Source: Vulcanimicrobiota bacterium (GTDB lineage: Bacteria > Vulcanimicrobiota > Vulcanimicrobiia > Vulcanimicrobiales > Vulcanimicrobiaceae). Taken from it: a stretch of 51,550 nt of DNA. This document shows, piece after piece, positions 1 to 8,297 of the stretch. The number at the start of each line of letters is the position of its first letter. Position 1 is the stretch's first letter. The stretch covers positions 1 to 51,550 of the forward strand of contig DAHUZB010000032.1 in assembly GCA_027306785.1 (NCBI GenBank), given 5' to 3'. The translations under genes and the position numbers were made by a program. A model generated the notes under the pieces. That model had not been told where the DNA came from, did no database searches, and saw nothing but the letters and a program-made list of their open reading frames with translations.

Positions 1-140
1 CACACGGGTGTGGCGCGCCCTTCGACAGGCTCAGGGTGACACACGGGTGTGGCGGCCCTTCGACAGGCTCAGGGTGACACACGGGGTCAGGGTGACACAC
101 GGGTGTGGCGCCCTTCGACGGGCTCAGGGTGACACATTGT
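1..140. repeat. Left-edge block of short tandem repeats
   Basis: Three near-complete copies of a 23-bp core (CCTTCGACAGGCTCAGGGTGA-type) lie at about 18-40, 56-78 and 111-133, with a truncated copy near 86-96. They are separated by spacers that are short inverted repeats (CACAC-GG-GTGTG). The same core, with A or G changes at two positions, recurs at 51231-51550. No gene is visible in this stretch. The block sits just past the 3' end of the glycosyltransferase gene, so it is intergenic. It resembles dispersed REP-like intergenic repeats; the function is unknown. Confidence 0.85.
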
Positions 141-155
141 GACACAGTTGGGGGG

Positions 156-1271
156 TCAGGTGAAGTCGAGGGTTTTGGGTTTGTCGGGGATTTCGGTGTA
201 GGCCATTGGGCGTTGCCACCAGTCGCGGGTGCGCCACGCGGCTTGCTCCGGCGTCGGCGGCGGCGGGGTGCCGAATTCGAGCGCACGAATGTATGCGTCG
301 ATGTAGCGGTCGATCATGCGCTCCAGGCTGAACGTGCGCTCCACGTGCGCGCGGCAGGCGTGACGATCGAGCGATGCGACCTGCGGCACCTTCGCGACAG
401 CGTCGGCGACATCGTCGCACACGAAACCCGTCACGCCGTCGAGCACGATCTCCGGCACCGATCCCATGTTCGCGCCGAGTACCGGCGTGCCGCAGGCCAT
501 CGCTTCGATCATCGTGAGGCCGAAGCGTTCCGGGCGCGTGGTCATGTGCACGAGCGCGAGCGCGTTGCTCAGCAACTCGTCGCGTGCCTCGCGCTCCACG
601 GGGCCGAGGAATTGCACGCGGTCGCCGTCGATGTGCGGTGCGACCATCTCGCGGAAATAGCCCTCGTCTTGCGGAATCGCCGCGATTTTCAAACGCACGC
701 CGGCACGCTTCGCGATCTCGATTGCGAGGTGCGTTCCCTTCTCGGGATGGAAGCGCCCGAGAAAGACCAGATATTCGCCCGGATGCTCGTGAAATGTGAA
801 CTGAGAGACGTCGATGCCGTTATATGCGGTGCCGAGATAGGCAAGCCCGGGATCGCGATCGGCGTCGCTGATCGAGCAGTAGAAGCTCCGGCGCGCGCAC
901 GCGTAATAGGCCGCTAAAATCTGGGGATTCGAGAAGCCGTGAATCGTCGTCACGAGCGGCGGTGCGCTCGTCGCGAGCGCGTAGGTCATCGGCTTCCAGT
1001 CGAAGTTGTTGTGGATCAAATCGAATTCGCCCGCCCGAGCGAAGAGTTCGCCGATGTGCAGTGCGGAGAAGACATCGCCGTTCAGCGCCGGATCTTCGTT
1101 CAGCCCCACGGACACGACCGACGAGAGCGCACCGTCGAACCGCGAGTTCCCCGTCGCGAAGAGCGTGACGTCGAGACCGCGACGGCGCATGCCGTCGGCG
1201 ATGTTGTACGCGATCTGCTCCCACGGGCCGTACCCCGCGGGCGGCGTCGGCCATGCGATCGGCGCGAGCAC
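156..1271 (-). CDS. Glycosyltransferase family 4 protein
   Basis: A 371-aa retaining GT-B glycosyltransferase. The N-terminal half has the acceptor-side glycine-rich start (APIAWPTPPAGYGPWE); the C-terminal half has LGRFHPEKGT near residue 170 and the family EX7E motif (ERFGLTMIEAMACGTPV) near 255-270, which binds the nucleotide-sugar donor. It should transfer a sugar to a cell-surface or small-molecule acceptor; the substrate cannot be read from sequence. It is last in the minus-strand operon, 38 bp after the amidohydrolase. Relatives usually begin a few residues earlier (MR-I/L-A-VLAP), so a CTG at 1283 giving (M)RLAVLAP may be the true start; GTG at 1271 is the first standard codon. Confidence 0.88.
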   Translation of the reverse strand: MLAPIAWPTPPAGYGPWEQIAYNIADGMRRRGLDVTLFATGNSRFDGALSSVVSVGLNEDPALNGDVFSALHIGELFARAGEFDLIHNNFDWKPMTYALATSAPPLVTTIHGFSNPQILAAYYACARRSFYCSISDADRDPGLAYLGTAYNGIDVSQFTFHEHPGEYLVFLGRFHPEKGTHLAIEIAKRAGVRLKIAAIPQDEGYFREMVAPHIDGDRVQFLGPVEREARDELLSNALALVHMTTRPERFGLTMIEAMACGTPVLGANMGSVPEIVLDGVTGFVCDDVADAVAKVPQVASLDRHACRAHVERTFSLERMIDRYIDAYIRALEFGTPPPPTPEQAAWRTRDWWQRPMAYTEIPDKPKTLDFT

Positions 1272-1309
1272 CGCGAGACGCAGTCCGCGCAGCCGTTCGG
1301 CGGCGTTCG

Positions 1310-2467
1310 TCAGGAGACGAAGGCTCCGGCCTTCATCACGGCCTGCGGCGAGCGCAGGCTGCGGATGTCGGCGAGGGCATCGCGTTCGAAGAGCAGCAGA
1401 TCGGCGGGTTCGCTTTCGGCGAGAATGCCGCGATGCAGACCGATCAGTTCGGCGGCGACGGCCGTCGCCGCGTGCAGTGCTTGCTGCGGTGTCATACCGA
1501 GCAGCGTGTGCATCAGTTCGACTTCGTAGGCGTAATTCTCGTGATAGTTGAACGGCGTGCCCGCGTCGGAGCCGCCCGCGATCTTCACGCCCGCTTCGTA
1601 CGCGCGACGGATGTTCTTTTGCATCGCCTCGTTCACGAATTGGGCTTTGCGGATCACGAACTCGGGCTGGCCGCCGTCGTGCAGGTGCTCCAGGATGCAG
1701 GTGGGAGCGGTGAGCGTCGGCACGAGATAGGTGCCGTTGCGCTTAAAGAGTTCGATCGCTTCGTCGTCGAGCATGTGCCCGTGCTCCACCGAGTCGATCC
1801 CGGCGCGCAGCGCGTTCTTGATACCCTCGGTGCCGATCGCGTGCGACGCAACGCGCAGTCCGTGGCGATGCGCCTCGTGGATCGCCGCCTCGAGCTCTTC
1901 GGGCAGCAACTGCGCGTTGCCGGGAACCGCGCCCTTGGTGAGCACGCCGCCGGTCGCGACCACTTTGATGCAGTCGGCACCGGCCCACAGGTTCTCGCGC
2001 ACCGCTTTGCGCGCGTCCCACGGGCTGTCGATCATGCGCCCCGCGAACCAGCCGTGGCCGCCGGTCATGCAGAGCAGCGGCCCCGACGCGCGCATGCGCG
2101 GACCGGGGATGCGCCCTTCGTTGATGCCGTCGCGAATGTCGATCGCAAAATTGTTCGTGCAGCCTACGTCGCGCACCGTGGTGACGCCCGCGCGCAGCGT
2201 CTTGCCCGCGTTCTCGATCGCGCGGATCATGCGCTGGTTCGGCTTCAAAAGCGCGAGCGAGCCCATCGTATCGGCCTCGCCGCTCATCTCCAGATGCACG
2301 TGCGCGTTCACGAGCCCCGGCGTCACGCACGCCGCGGCGCGATCGTACGTGCCGCCTTCGGCCGCATTGCGAATCGCCGTGACGTTGCCGCCGTCGATCT
2401 CGATATCGACGTTCCGTCGCGGCGCATCGAGCGTTCCGTCATAGAGCAGTCCGGCGCGGACAATCAT
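1310..2467 (-). CDS. Metal-dependent amidohydrolase (imidazolonepropionase/prolidase-like)
   Basis: A 385-aa amidohydrolase-superfamily TIM-barrel enzyme. Visible metal ligands are HVH at residues 56-58, a lysine in CIKVVATGG near 167, histidines in the SHAIGTEG and VEHGHML stretches, and the aspartate of GGSDAGTPF near 310. The family hydrolyses cyclic amides, Xaa-Pro dipeptides or related C-N bonds; the substrate is not evident. The ATG at 2467 overlaps the TGA of the HMG-CoA lyase gene (ATGA), indicating translational coupling. An open frame runs further upstream, but that is a shadow of the lyase gene. There is no signal peptide, so it is cytoplasmic. Confidence 0.9.
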   Translation of the reverse strand: MIVRAGLLYDGTLDAPRRNVDIEIDGGNVTAIRNAAEGGTYDRAAACVTPGLVNAHVHLEMSGEADTMGSLALLKPNQRMIRAIENAGKTLRAGVTTVRDVGCTNNFAIDIRDGINEGRIPGPRMRASGPLLCMTGGHGWFAGRMIDSPWDARKAVRENLWAGADCIKVVATGGVLTKGAVPGNAQLLPEELEAAIHEAHRHGLRVASHAIGTEGIKNALRAGIDSVEHGHMLDDEAIELFKRNGTYLVPTLTAPTCILEHLHDGGQPEFVIRKAQFVNEAMQKNIRRAYEAGVKIAGGSDAGTPFNYHENYAYEVELMHTLLGMTPQQALHAATAVAAELIGLHRGILAESEPADLLLFERDALADIRSLRSPQAVMKAGAFVS

Positions 2468-3396
2468 GCGGGTGTTTCCATTCTCGACGCGCGTGCGTCG
2501 GCGGCTTCGAGGGCTTGAAACGTTTTGCTCGTGAGTTCGTGGTCGAGCACGCTGCGGATGTAGCGCGAGGCGGCGCGAACTTTCCCGAGATCGACGCCGG
2601 TTTCGATGCCCATGCCGTGCAGCATGTTGAGTACGTCTTCGGTGCCGACGTTGCCGGTGGCGCCCGGTGCGTAGGGGCAACCGCCCAAGCCGCCCGCGGA
2701 GCTGTCGAAGATGTGCACGCCGTGCTGCAGCGCGGCGAAGAGATTCGCAAGCGCGGTACCGCGCGTGTCGTGGAAGTGAAACGCCAACCGATCGAGCGGA
2801 ATCGCGCGCGCGAGCGCCGGGATCAATTCGTCGACTTGACTCGGCACGCCGACGCCGATTGTGTCGCCGATGGAGAGCTCGTCGCAGCCCATCTCCATCA
2901 GCTTCACGCCGACATCCACCACCATCCCCGGCGTTACGATGTCGCCGAACGGCGAGCCGAACGCCGTTGAGACGTAGCCGCGCACCCACATGCCGTCGCG
3001 CTTGGCGGCGATCACCACGTCGCGGAACGTCGCGAGCGACTCCTCGATCGTCATGTTGATGTTCCGTTTGGTAAACGCTTCCGATGCGGCGGTGAAGACG
3101 GCGATCGCGTCGGCGCCCACGCTCTTCGCGCGCTCGTAGCCCTTCAGGTTCGGCACCAGCACCGGATAGCGCACGCCCGGCGCCTTGCGGATGCGCGTGA
3201 AGACGTCGGCGGCATCGGCGAGTTGCGGAATCGCCTTCGGGCTCACGAACGAAGTCGTTTCGATCCAGCGTAGTCCGGTCTCGGAGAGGAGATCGATGTA
3301 GCGAATCTTCGCCTCGGTGGAGACGACCGCGTGCTCGTTCTGCAGCCCGTCGCGCGCGCCCATCTCGACGAGCGTGACCTGTTTCGGAAGCGCCAT
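2464..3396 (-). CDS. liuE: Hydroxymethylglutaryl-CoA lyase
   Basis: A 310-aa HMGL-like TIM-barrel lyase that cleaves 3-hydroxy-3-methylglutaryl-CoA into acetoacetate and acetyl-CoA, the last step of leucine breakdown. The N-terminus has the family motif VEMGARDGLQNE (residues 10-21). The metal-binding HFHDTRG and the signature GGLGGCPYAPG (about 235-245, catalytic-loop Cys near 240) are intact. Length is normal. The start MALPKQV at 3396 is 23 bp downstream of the biotin carboxylase stop. Context with a biotin carboxylase and an enoyl-CoA hydratase strongly supports leucine catabolism rather than another HMGL-like aldolase. Confidence 0.95.
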   Translation of the reverse strand: MALPKQVTLVEMGARDGLQNEHAVVSTEAKIRYIDLLSETGLRWIETTSFVSPKAIPQLADAADVFTRIRKAPGVRYPVLVPNLKGYERAKSVGADAIAVFTAASEAFTKRNINMTIEESLATFRDVVIAAKRDGMWVRGYVSTAFGSPFGDIVTPGMVVDVGVKLMEMGCDELSIGDTIGVGVPSQVDELIPALARAIPLDRLAFHFHDTRGTALANLFAALQHGVHIFDSSAGGLGGCPYAPGATGNVGTEDVLNMLHGMGIETGVDLGKVRAASRYIRSVLDHELTSKTFQALEAADARASRMETPA

Positions 3397-3419
3397 ACTC
3401 GCTTGAACCCTCCGCCCGC

Positions 3420-5360
3420 TCAGGCGAGTTCCACGAGCGGCGCTCCGCCCGCGACCACGTCGCCTTCGCGTACCAGAACCGAGCGCACGGTCGCGGCGAC
3501 CGAGGCCTCGATGCGGTGCTCCATCTTCATCGCTTCGAGCACGATCAGCAGCGCGCGCTCTTCGACCGCATCGCCTTCGCGCACGGCGATCTTCACGATC
3601 TTGCCGGGCATCGGCGCGGTGATGCTGCCGTCGCCGCCGCCCGCGCCGCCGCCGCCCGCGCCCGCCTCGGCGCTCGGCGGCGTTTGCAAGGTGATGCGAT
3701 AGCGGCGATCGCCGTAGGTAACGAGCCACGCATCGCCCTCGCGTGCGACCTCGCCCGTGACGTCGAGATCGCCGAGCGACACGTGCAGGCGATCGGCGCG
3801 CGGTTGCGCGCGGAGTTCGCCCGCGAGATCGCCTTGTACGACGAAGCGACGCGGATCGTCGGTCGCGCTCGCCTCGGCGACGAGCACCGTCTGCTCGTGC
3901 ACGAGACGCAGCGGCATCCCGATGCCGCCGATACGCCACGGTGCCGCACCGTCGAGGAGGATCGCTCCCGCCGCGAGCAGGGCCGCTTCGCGCGGCATCT
4001 CGCGCGCGGTGAAGATCGATTCGTCCAGGCGCTGCGCGAGAAAGCTCGTCGTCGTCTTGCCGTCGCGATACCATTCGTCGCGCGCGATCCAGCGCAACAG
4101 CGGCAGGTTGGCGCGCACGCCTTCGATCGTGAAATCGTCGAGCGCGCGCTGCAAACGCGAGATCGCGTGCGCGCGATCGCTGCCGAAGACGATCAGTTTC
4201 GCGAGCATGGGATCGTAGTAGACGCTCACCTCGCTGCCCGTCGTCACGCCCGCATCGGTGCGAATGCCGGGGCCTTCGGGCGGCGCCCAGCGCGCGATCG
4301 TTCCCGTGGAGGGCAGCATGTGGTTGGCGGGATCTTCCGCGTAGATGCGCGTCTCGATCGCCCAGCCGCGCGGATGCACGTCCTCTTGCGCGAGCGTCAG
4401 GCGTTCGCCGTTAGCGATGCGCAGTTGCCACTGCACGAGGTCCACGCCGTACACGAGCTCCGTCACGGGATGCTCCACTTGCAGGCGCGTGTTCATCTCG
4501 AGAAAGTAGAAGCTGCCGTCGCTATCGAGCATGAACTCGCAGGTGCCGGCGTTCACGTAGTGCACCGATTGCGCGGCACGCACGGCGGCGGCGCCCATCG
4601 TGGCACGCAGTTCCGGCGTGAGCGCGACCGACGGCGCCTCTTCGACGATCTTTTGATGGCGGCGCTGGATCGAGCACTCGCGCTCGCCCAGGTGAATCGT
4701 GGCGCCGTGCGCGTCGGCGAGCACTTGAAACTCGATGTGGCGCGGATCGCGCAGGTACCGTTCGAGCAGCACCGCGTCGTCACCGAACGCCGCGAGCGCT
4801 TCGCGCTTGGCGGCGGCGAGCGCTTCGTCGAAGGCATCGAGCGCTTCCACGACGCGCATGCCGCGGCCGCCGCCGCCCGCGCTCGCCTTGATCAGGAGCG
4901 GAAAGCCGACGCGCGCGGCTTCGGTGCGCAGCCGTTCGAGCGACTGATCGTCGCCTTCATAGCCCGGTACCACCGGCACGTCGAACTCGCGCACGCGGCG
5001 CTTCGCCTCGATCTTGCTGCCCATCGCGGCCATCGCTTCGGGCGACGGACCGACGAAGATCATCCCCGCGTCGCGAACGGCTTGCGCGAAGGCGGCGCGT
5101 TCGGAGAGAAAGCCGTAGCCCGGATGCACCGCATCCGCACCCATCTCGCGCGCCGCCGCGATCACCGCATCGACGTTCAGGTACGATTCCGCCGCGGCGG
5201 CCGGACCGACGCAGCGCGCGTCATCCATAAAGCGCAGGTGGTACGCCTCGGCGTCGGCCGCGGAGTAGATGCCGACGGGCGAGATGCCCATCTCGCGCGC
5301 ACCGCGTGCGACGCGGACTGCGATCTCGCCGCGGTTGGCGATCAGAAGACGCTGAATCAT
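3420..5360 (-). CDS. liuD: Acyl-CoA carboxylase biotin carboxylase/BCCP subunit (methylcrotonyl-CoA carboxylase alpha type)
   Basis: A 646-aa fused subunit. Order: biotin carboxylase N-domain (MIQRLLIANRGEIA), ATP-grasp with glycine-rich loop GGGGRGM (162-168) and EMNTRLQVEHPVTE, a linker domain, and a C-terminal biotinyl domain with EAMKM (biotinylated Lys612). It carboxylates its own biotin with ATP and bicarbonate and hands it to a carboxyltransferase, most likely the one at 9881-11464. The neighbours (hydratase, HMG-CoA lyase) point to 3-methylcrotonyl-CoA; propionyl- or geranyl-CoA are alternatives. Its ATG overlaps the hydratase stop by 4 bp. A Gly/Ala-rich hinge (GAGGGGAGGG) precedes the biotinyl domain. 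Confidence 0.94.
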   Translation of the reverse strand: MIQRLLIANRGEIAVRVARGAREMGISPVGIYSAADAEAYHLRFMDDARCVGPAAAAESYLNVDAVIAAAREMGADAVHPGYGFLSERAAFAQAVRDAGMIFVGPSPEAMAAMGSKIEAKRRVREFDVPVVPGYEGDDQSLERLRTEAARVGFPLLIKASAGGGGRGMRVVEALDAFDEALAAAKREALAAFGDDAVLLERYLRDPRHIEFQVLADAHGATIHLGERECSIQRRHQKIVEEAPSVALTPELRATMGAAAVRAAQSVHYVNAGTCEFMLDSDGSFYFLEMNTRLQVEHPVTELVYGVDLVQWQLRIANGERLTLAQEDVHPRGWAIETRIYAEDPANHMLPSTGTIARWAPPEGPGIRTDAGVTTGSEVSVYYDPMLAKLIVFGSDRAHAISRLQRALDDFTIEGVRANLPLLRWIARDEWYRDGKTTTSFLAQRLDESIFTAREMPREAALLAAGAILLDGAAPWRIGGIGMPLRLVHEQTVLVAEASATDDPRRFVVQGDLAGELRAQPRADRLHVSLGDLDVTGEVAREGDAWLVTYGDRRYRITLQTPPSAEAGAGGGGAGGGDGSITAPMPGKIVKIAVREGDAVEERALLIVLEAMKMEHRIEASVAATVRSVLVREGDVVAGGAPLVELA

Positions 5361-6133
5361 CGTGCGAACTCGGCCTTTCGACGTTCCAGAAATGCGCGCA
5401 AACCCTCTTGCCCTTCCTCACTCGTGCGTTGCTTCGCGATCGCGCGTGCGGTGATGTCGCGCGACTCTTCGTACGATGCGGCGCTCACCCGCGGCACCAG
5501 CGCCTTCGCCGCCGCAACTGCGCTCGGTCCGGCGCTCGCGATTTCGCCGAGCACGCGATCGACCGCCGCGTCGAGCTTCTCGGCCGAGACGACCTCGTGC
5601 ACGAGTCCGATGTGCAGCGCGCGCTCCGCGCCGAAGCGCTCGCCCGTGAGAAAGAGCGCGCGCGCGTGCGACGTGCCGATCTTGGCGAGCACGAACGGCG
5701 AGATCACCGCGGGAATGATGCCGAGCTTCACCTCGGTGAAGCCGAAGATCGTCTCGTCGCTCGCGATCGCGACGTCGCAGACCGCGGTGAGCCCGGCGCC
5801 GCCGCCGAGCGCGGCGCCGTGGATGCGCCCGATCACGGGTTTCCCGCAGCGGTCGATCGCGCGGAACATATCGCTCATGGCCTCCGCGTCGGCCACGTTC
5901 TCGTCGTAGCTCAGGTCGAGCGCGCCGCGCATCCACTTGATGTCGGCGCCGCCGCAGAACGATTTGCCTTCGCCCGCGAGCACGATCGCGCGCACCTGCG
6001 CATCTTCGGAGAGGGTTAGAAAGGTTTCGCGCAGCTCGGCGATGACGTCGGCGTTGAAGGCGTTGCGGACGTCGGGGCGCGTGAGGGTCACGCGAGCGAC
6101 GCCGCTCTGCGTCGAGACGGTGATCGTAGTCAT
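5357..6133 (-). CDS. liuC: Enoyl-CoA hydratase/isomerase, probable methylglutaconyl-CoA hydratase
   Basis: A 258-aa crotonase-fold protein. Oxyanion-hole segments are CGGADIKWM (about 61-69) and HGAALGGGAGL (about 108-118). The glutamate of FTEVKLGIIPA sits where the crotonase catalytic Glu is expected. It probably hydrates 3-methylglutaconyl-CoA to HMG-CoA, between the carboxylase and the lyase encoded directly downstream. It is the first gene of the minus-strand operon and is coupled to liuD by an ATGA overlap. A generic fatty-acid enoyl-CoA hydratase cannot be excluded from sequence alone; the assignment rests on context. Confidence 0.9.
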   Translation of the reverse strand: MTTITVSTQSGVARVTLTRPDVRNAFNADVIAELRETFLTLSEDAQVRAIVLAGEGKSFCGGADIKWMRGALDLSYDENVADAEAMSDMFRAIDRCGKPVIGRIHGAALGGGAGLTAVCDVAIASDETIFGFTEVKLGIIPAVISPFVLAKIGTSHARALFLTGERFGAERALHIGLVHEVVSAEKLDAAVDRVLGEIASAGPSAVAAAKALVPRVSAASYEESRDITARAIAKQRTSEEGQEGLRAFLERRKAEFAR

Positions 6134-6192
6134 GACGGGGGAATTTCGTTCGGCCTCTGATCCAAGGCGGCCTGGGAGGCGTTGTCGTAGTC

Positions 6193-7008
6193 GTGAGGAT
6201 GAATCGCGAACCGGGTACGAAGGTCTATCGCTATGCGGTGCTGACGCGGGTCAGCCACTGGTTTTGGGTCGTCGCGTTCGCCGTGCTCGTCTCGAGCGGG
6301 CTCCAGATTTTCAACGCGGCGCCGTACCTCGACGCATCCGATAAATCGAGCCCGACTCACCGCGTGTTCGCGATCGGCTCGCCCTCGGACGGCGTCGGCA
6401 CCACCGAGCTCTTCGGGCACACCTTTACGACCACGGGCTGGCTCGGCTGGACCGACGACGGCATGGGCGGCAAGACCGCGCGCGCGTTCCCGGGCTGGAT
6501 CACGATTCCGGCCTACCAGGATCTCGCCGACGGGCGCCGCTGGCATCTCTTCTTCGCGTGGATCGCCGCCGCGTGTTGGCTCGGATGGCTCGTCTCGAGC
6601 GCGATCAAGGGCAACCTGCGCGAGATCGTGCTGCGGCCGAGCGATCTGCCGAAGCTCTGGCCGATGCAAGCCTACTACTTCAAGCTGCGCAAGGAACCGC
6701 CGCCCCACGGCACCTACAACCCGCTGCAAAAAGCGGCCTACACGACGATCCTCTTCGTGGTCGCGCCGCTCGTGGTGCTCACGGGGCTCGCGCTCTCGCC
6801 GGGCGTCGACGCGATCGCGCAGCCGCTCACCTGGTTCTTCGGCGGTCGCCAGTTCGCGCGGCTGTGGCACTTCACGGCGATGCTGCTGCTGCTCGGCTTC
6901 TTCGCCGTGCACACCTTTCAAGTCGCCACGCAAGGCATTATCAATCAACTGCGCTCGATGATTACCGGCTGGTATCGTCTGGGCGACCACGACGGAGTCG
7001 GACCGTGA
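6193..7008 (+). CDS. Membrane cytochrome b (cytochrome b561/formate-dehydrogenase gamma type)
   Basis: A 271-aa membrane protein with four hydrophobic helices: SHWFWVVAFAVLVSSGLQ, a stretch near WHLFFAWIAAACWLGW, one near LFVVAPLVVLTGLAL, and LWHFTAMLLLLGFFAVHTF. Histidines in or at the ends of the helices are candidate b-haem ligands. It should pass electrons between the quinone pool and the molybdoprotein encoded immediately downstream, whose GTG overlaps this stop. GTG 6193 has a GGGAGG about 12 bp upstream; ATG at 6199 is the alternative. It is not the MsrQ fold; it looks more like the cytochrome b of thiosulfate or formate oxidoreductases. Confidence 0.85.
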   Translation: MRMNREPGTKVYRYAVLTRVSHWFWVVAFAVLVSSGLQIFNAAPYLDASDKSSPTHRVFAIGSPSDGVGTTELFGHTFTTTGWLGWTDDGMGGKTARAFPGWITIPAYQDLADGRRWHLFFAWIAAACWLGWLVSSAIKGNLREIVLRPSDLPKLWPMQAYYFKLRKEPPPHGTYNPLQKAAYTTILFVVAPLVVLTGLALSPGVDAIAQPLTWFFGGRQFARLWHFTAMLLLLGFFAVHTFQVATQGIINQLRSMITGWYRLGDHDGVGP

Positions 7009-7745
7009 ATCGACGTCTTTTTATCGCCACCGGCATCTCGTCGGCGCTTACCGCCTGTTCGCCGATCGGCACCGCGCTCAACGACAACGCCGGCTTTCAT
7101 CACTTTTTGGGCGCGGCGCAGAGCCTGAATCACGCGGTGATCGGCACGCGCGGCTTGGCCCGCGAATACAGCGAGCGCGACATCGATTGGAATTTCCGCG
7201 TCAACGGTCTGCCCACACCGACCGACGCGACGTACGAGCAGTACGTTGCGGATCACTTTCGCTCGTACCGTCTCGTCGTCGACGGCGCGGTCGAACGCCG
7301 CGGCGCCTACACGCTCGATGCGTTGCGGGCGATGCCGCAGGTAACCGAGATCACGCGTCACGACTGCGTGGAAGGCTGGAGCGCGATCGGCAAGTGGAGC
7401 GGCGTGCGTCTCGGCGACGTGATCGATGCGGCCCGCCCGCGTGCCGACGCGCGGTATGTCGTCTTTCACTGCATGGACCGCGACGATCAGGGCACGCCGT
7501 ACTACGAGAGCTTGGATCTGCACGAAGCGCACCATCCGCAGACGATCCTCTCGCTGCGTCTCAACAATGCCGATCTCGATCCCGATCACGGCGCGCCGGT
7601 GCGTTTGCGCGTGCCCACCCAACTCGGCTACAAGAGCGCGAAGTGGGTGAAGCGCATCGAAGTCGTCGGCAGTTACGCAAATCTGTACTCCGGTCACGGC
7701 GGCTACTGGGAAGATCAAGGCTACGAGTGGTACGCGGGGATCTGA
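7005..7745 (+). CDS. Molybdopterin-dependent oxidoreductase, sulfite-oxidase (SUOX/YedY) fold
   Basis: A 246-aa exported molybdoenzyme. The N-terminus begins NRRLFIATGISSALTAC, combining an arginine pair (Tat-like) with a lipobox-like LTAC (Cys18). The molybdenum-ligating cysteine is Cys121 in the motif TRHDCVEGW, typical of the SUOX fold. GTPYYESLD, QLGYKSAKWVKRIE and a C-terminal GGYWEDQGYEW match MsrP/YedY-type proteins. It likely acts on the outer face of the membrane, coupled to the cytochrome b before it (GTG overlaps its TGA). The substrate (methionine sulfoxide, sulfite or another S/N-oxide) cannot be decided. Confidence 0.88.
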   Translation: MNRRLFIATGISSALTACSPIGTALNDNAGFHHFLGAAQSLNHAVIGTRGLAREYSERDIDWNFRVNGLPTPTDATYEQYVADHFRSYRLVVDGAVERRGAYTLDALRAMPQVTEITRHDCVEGWSAIGKWSGVRLGDVIDAARPRADARYVVFHCMDRDDQGTPYYESLDLHEAHHPQTILSLRLNNADLDPDHGAPVRLRVPTQLGYKSAKWVKRIEVVGSYANLYSGHGGYWEDQGYEWYAGI

Positions 7746-8294
7746 CCCGCGTTCGCCCCGATGCGCGCACGCTCGCGCTTGCCGCGGAGCTGAGCGAGGT
7801 GCGCGGCGTGCGCGCTTGCATCGAGCACGCGCAGCGCTGCGCTCCGGGTATGGGCGCCGAGACGCATCTGCTCGCACGCGGTGCGATGAGCTTTGCGGGC
7901 GCGGCGAGCGCCGCTCTCCGAGGCGATCGGGGTCGGCACGCTCGATCCCGCCGGTGACGACGAGGTCGAGGCGATTCTCGGGTTCTACCGCGATCGCGGC
8001 GCTCCGGCTCGCGTCGTCTGCGGACCGAATACGCGGCGCGGCTTTGTCGTCGCGCTGGCGGCCTACGGGTTCGTCGTGGTCGAACATCAGCGGCTGCTCG
8101 TCGCCGATCTCGACGATGTCGCCGCCGTGCGCGACGAACGCGTCGAGCCGCGCCGTTCGAGCGCGGCCCGTGCGCGCGCGGCCGGTGCGCGATTCGGTCG
8201 CACCGCGGTGACGCCGGGGAGCGTTTCGGAGCGGAACTTCCTGCGCCAGGGGTTCGTCGATGCGGGCGAGCGAACGATTTGGCAACGGAGGTGA
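7742..8294 (+). pseudogene. Frameshifted and internally deleted GNAT acetyltransferase gene
   Basis: Two reading frames must be joined to recover one protein. The frame from about 7742 gives DARTLALAAELSEVRGV up to FAGAASAAL (about 7912). The other frame then gives LSEAIGVGTLD, a poorly conserved middle, the segment YGFVVVEHQRLLVADL, and a C-terminus VTPGSVSERNFLRQGF. From memory of this GNAT group, the last segment normally follows an acetyl-CoA-binding domain of roughly 100 residues, which is missing here. A frameshift plus an internal deletion indicates a decayed gene, though an assembly error could explain the frameshift. It directly follows the molybdoprotein gene. Confidence 0.6.
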
Positions 8295-8297
8295 CCC

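Noticed and set aside
1-140. CRISPR array at the left edge
   Set aside because: The repeated part is the 23-bp core and the spacers are short inverted repeats of 12-14 bp, not unique 30-40-bp spacers; no cas genes are near.
3516-5909. A 797-aa plus-strand open frame
   Set aside because: Arg/His/Ala-rich antisense of the biotin carboxylase and hydratase genes with no domain.
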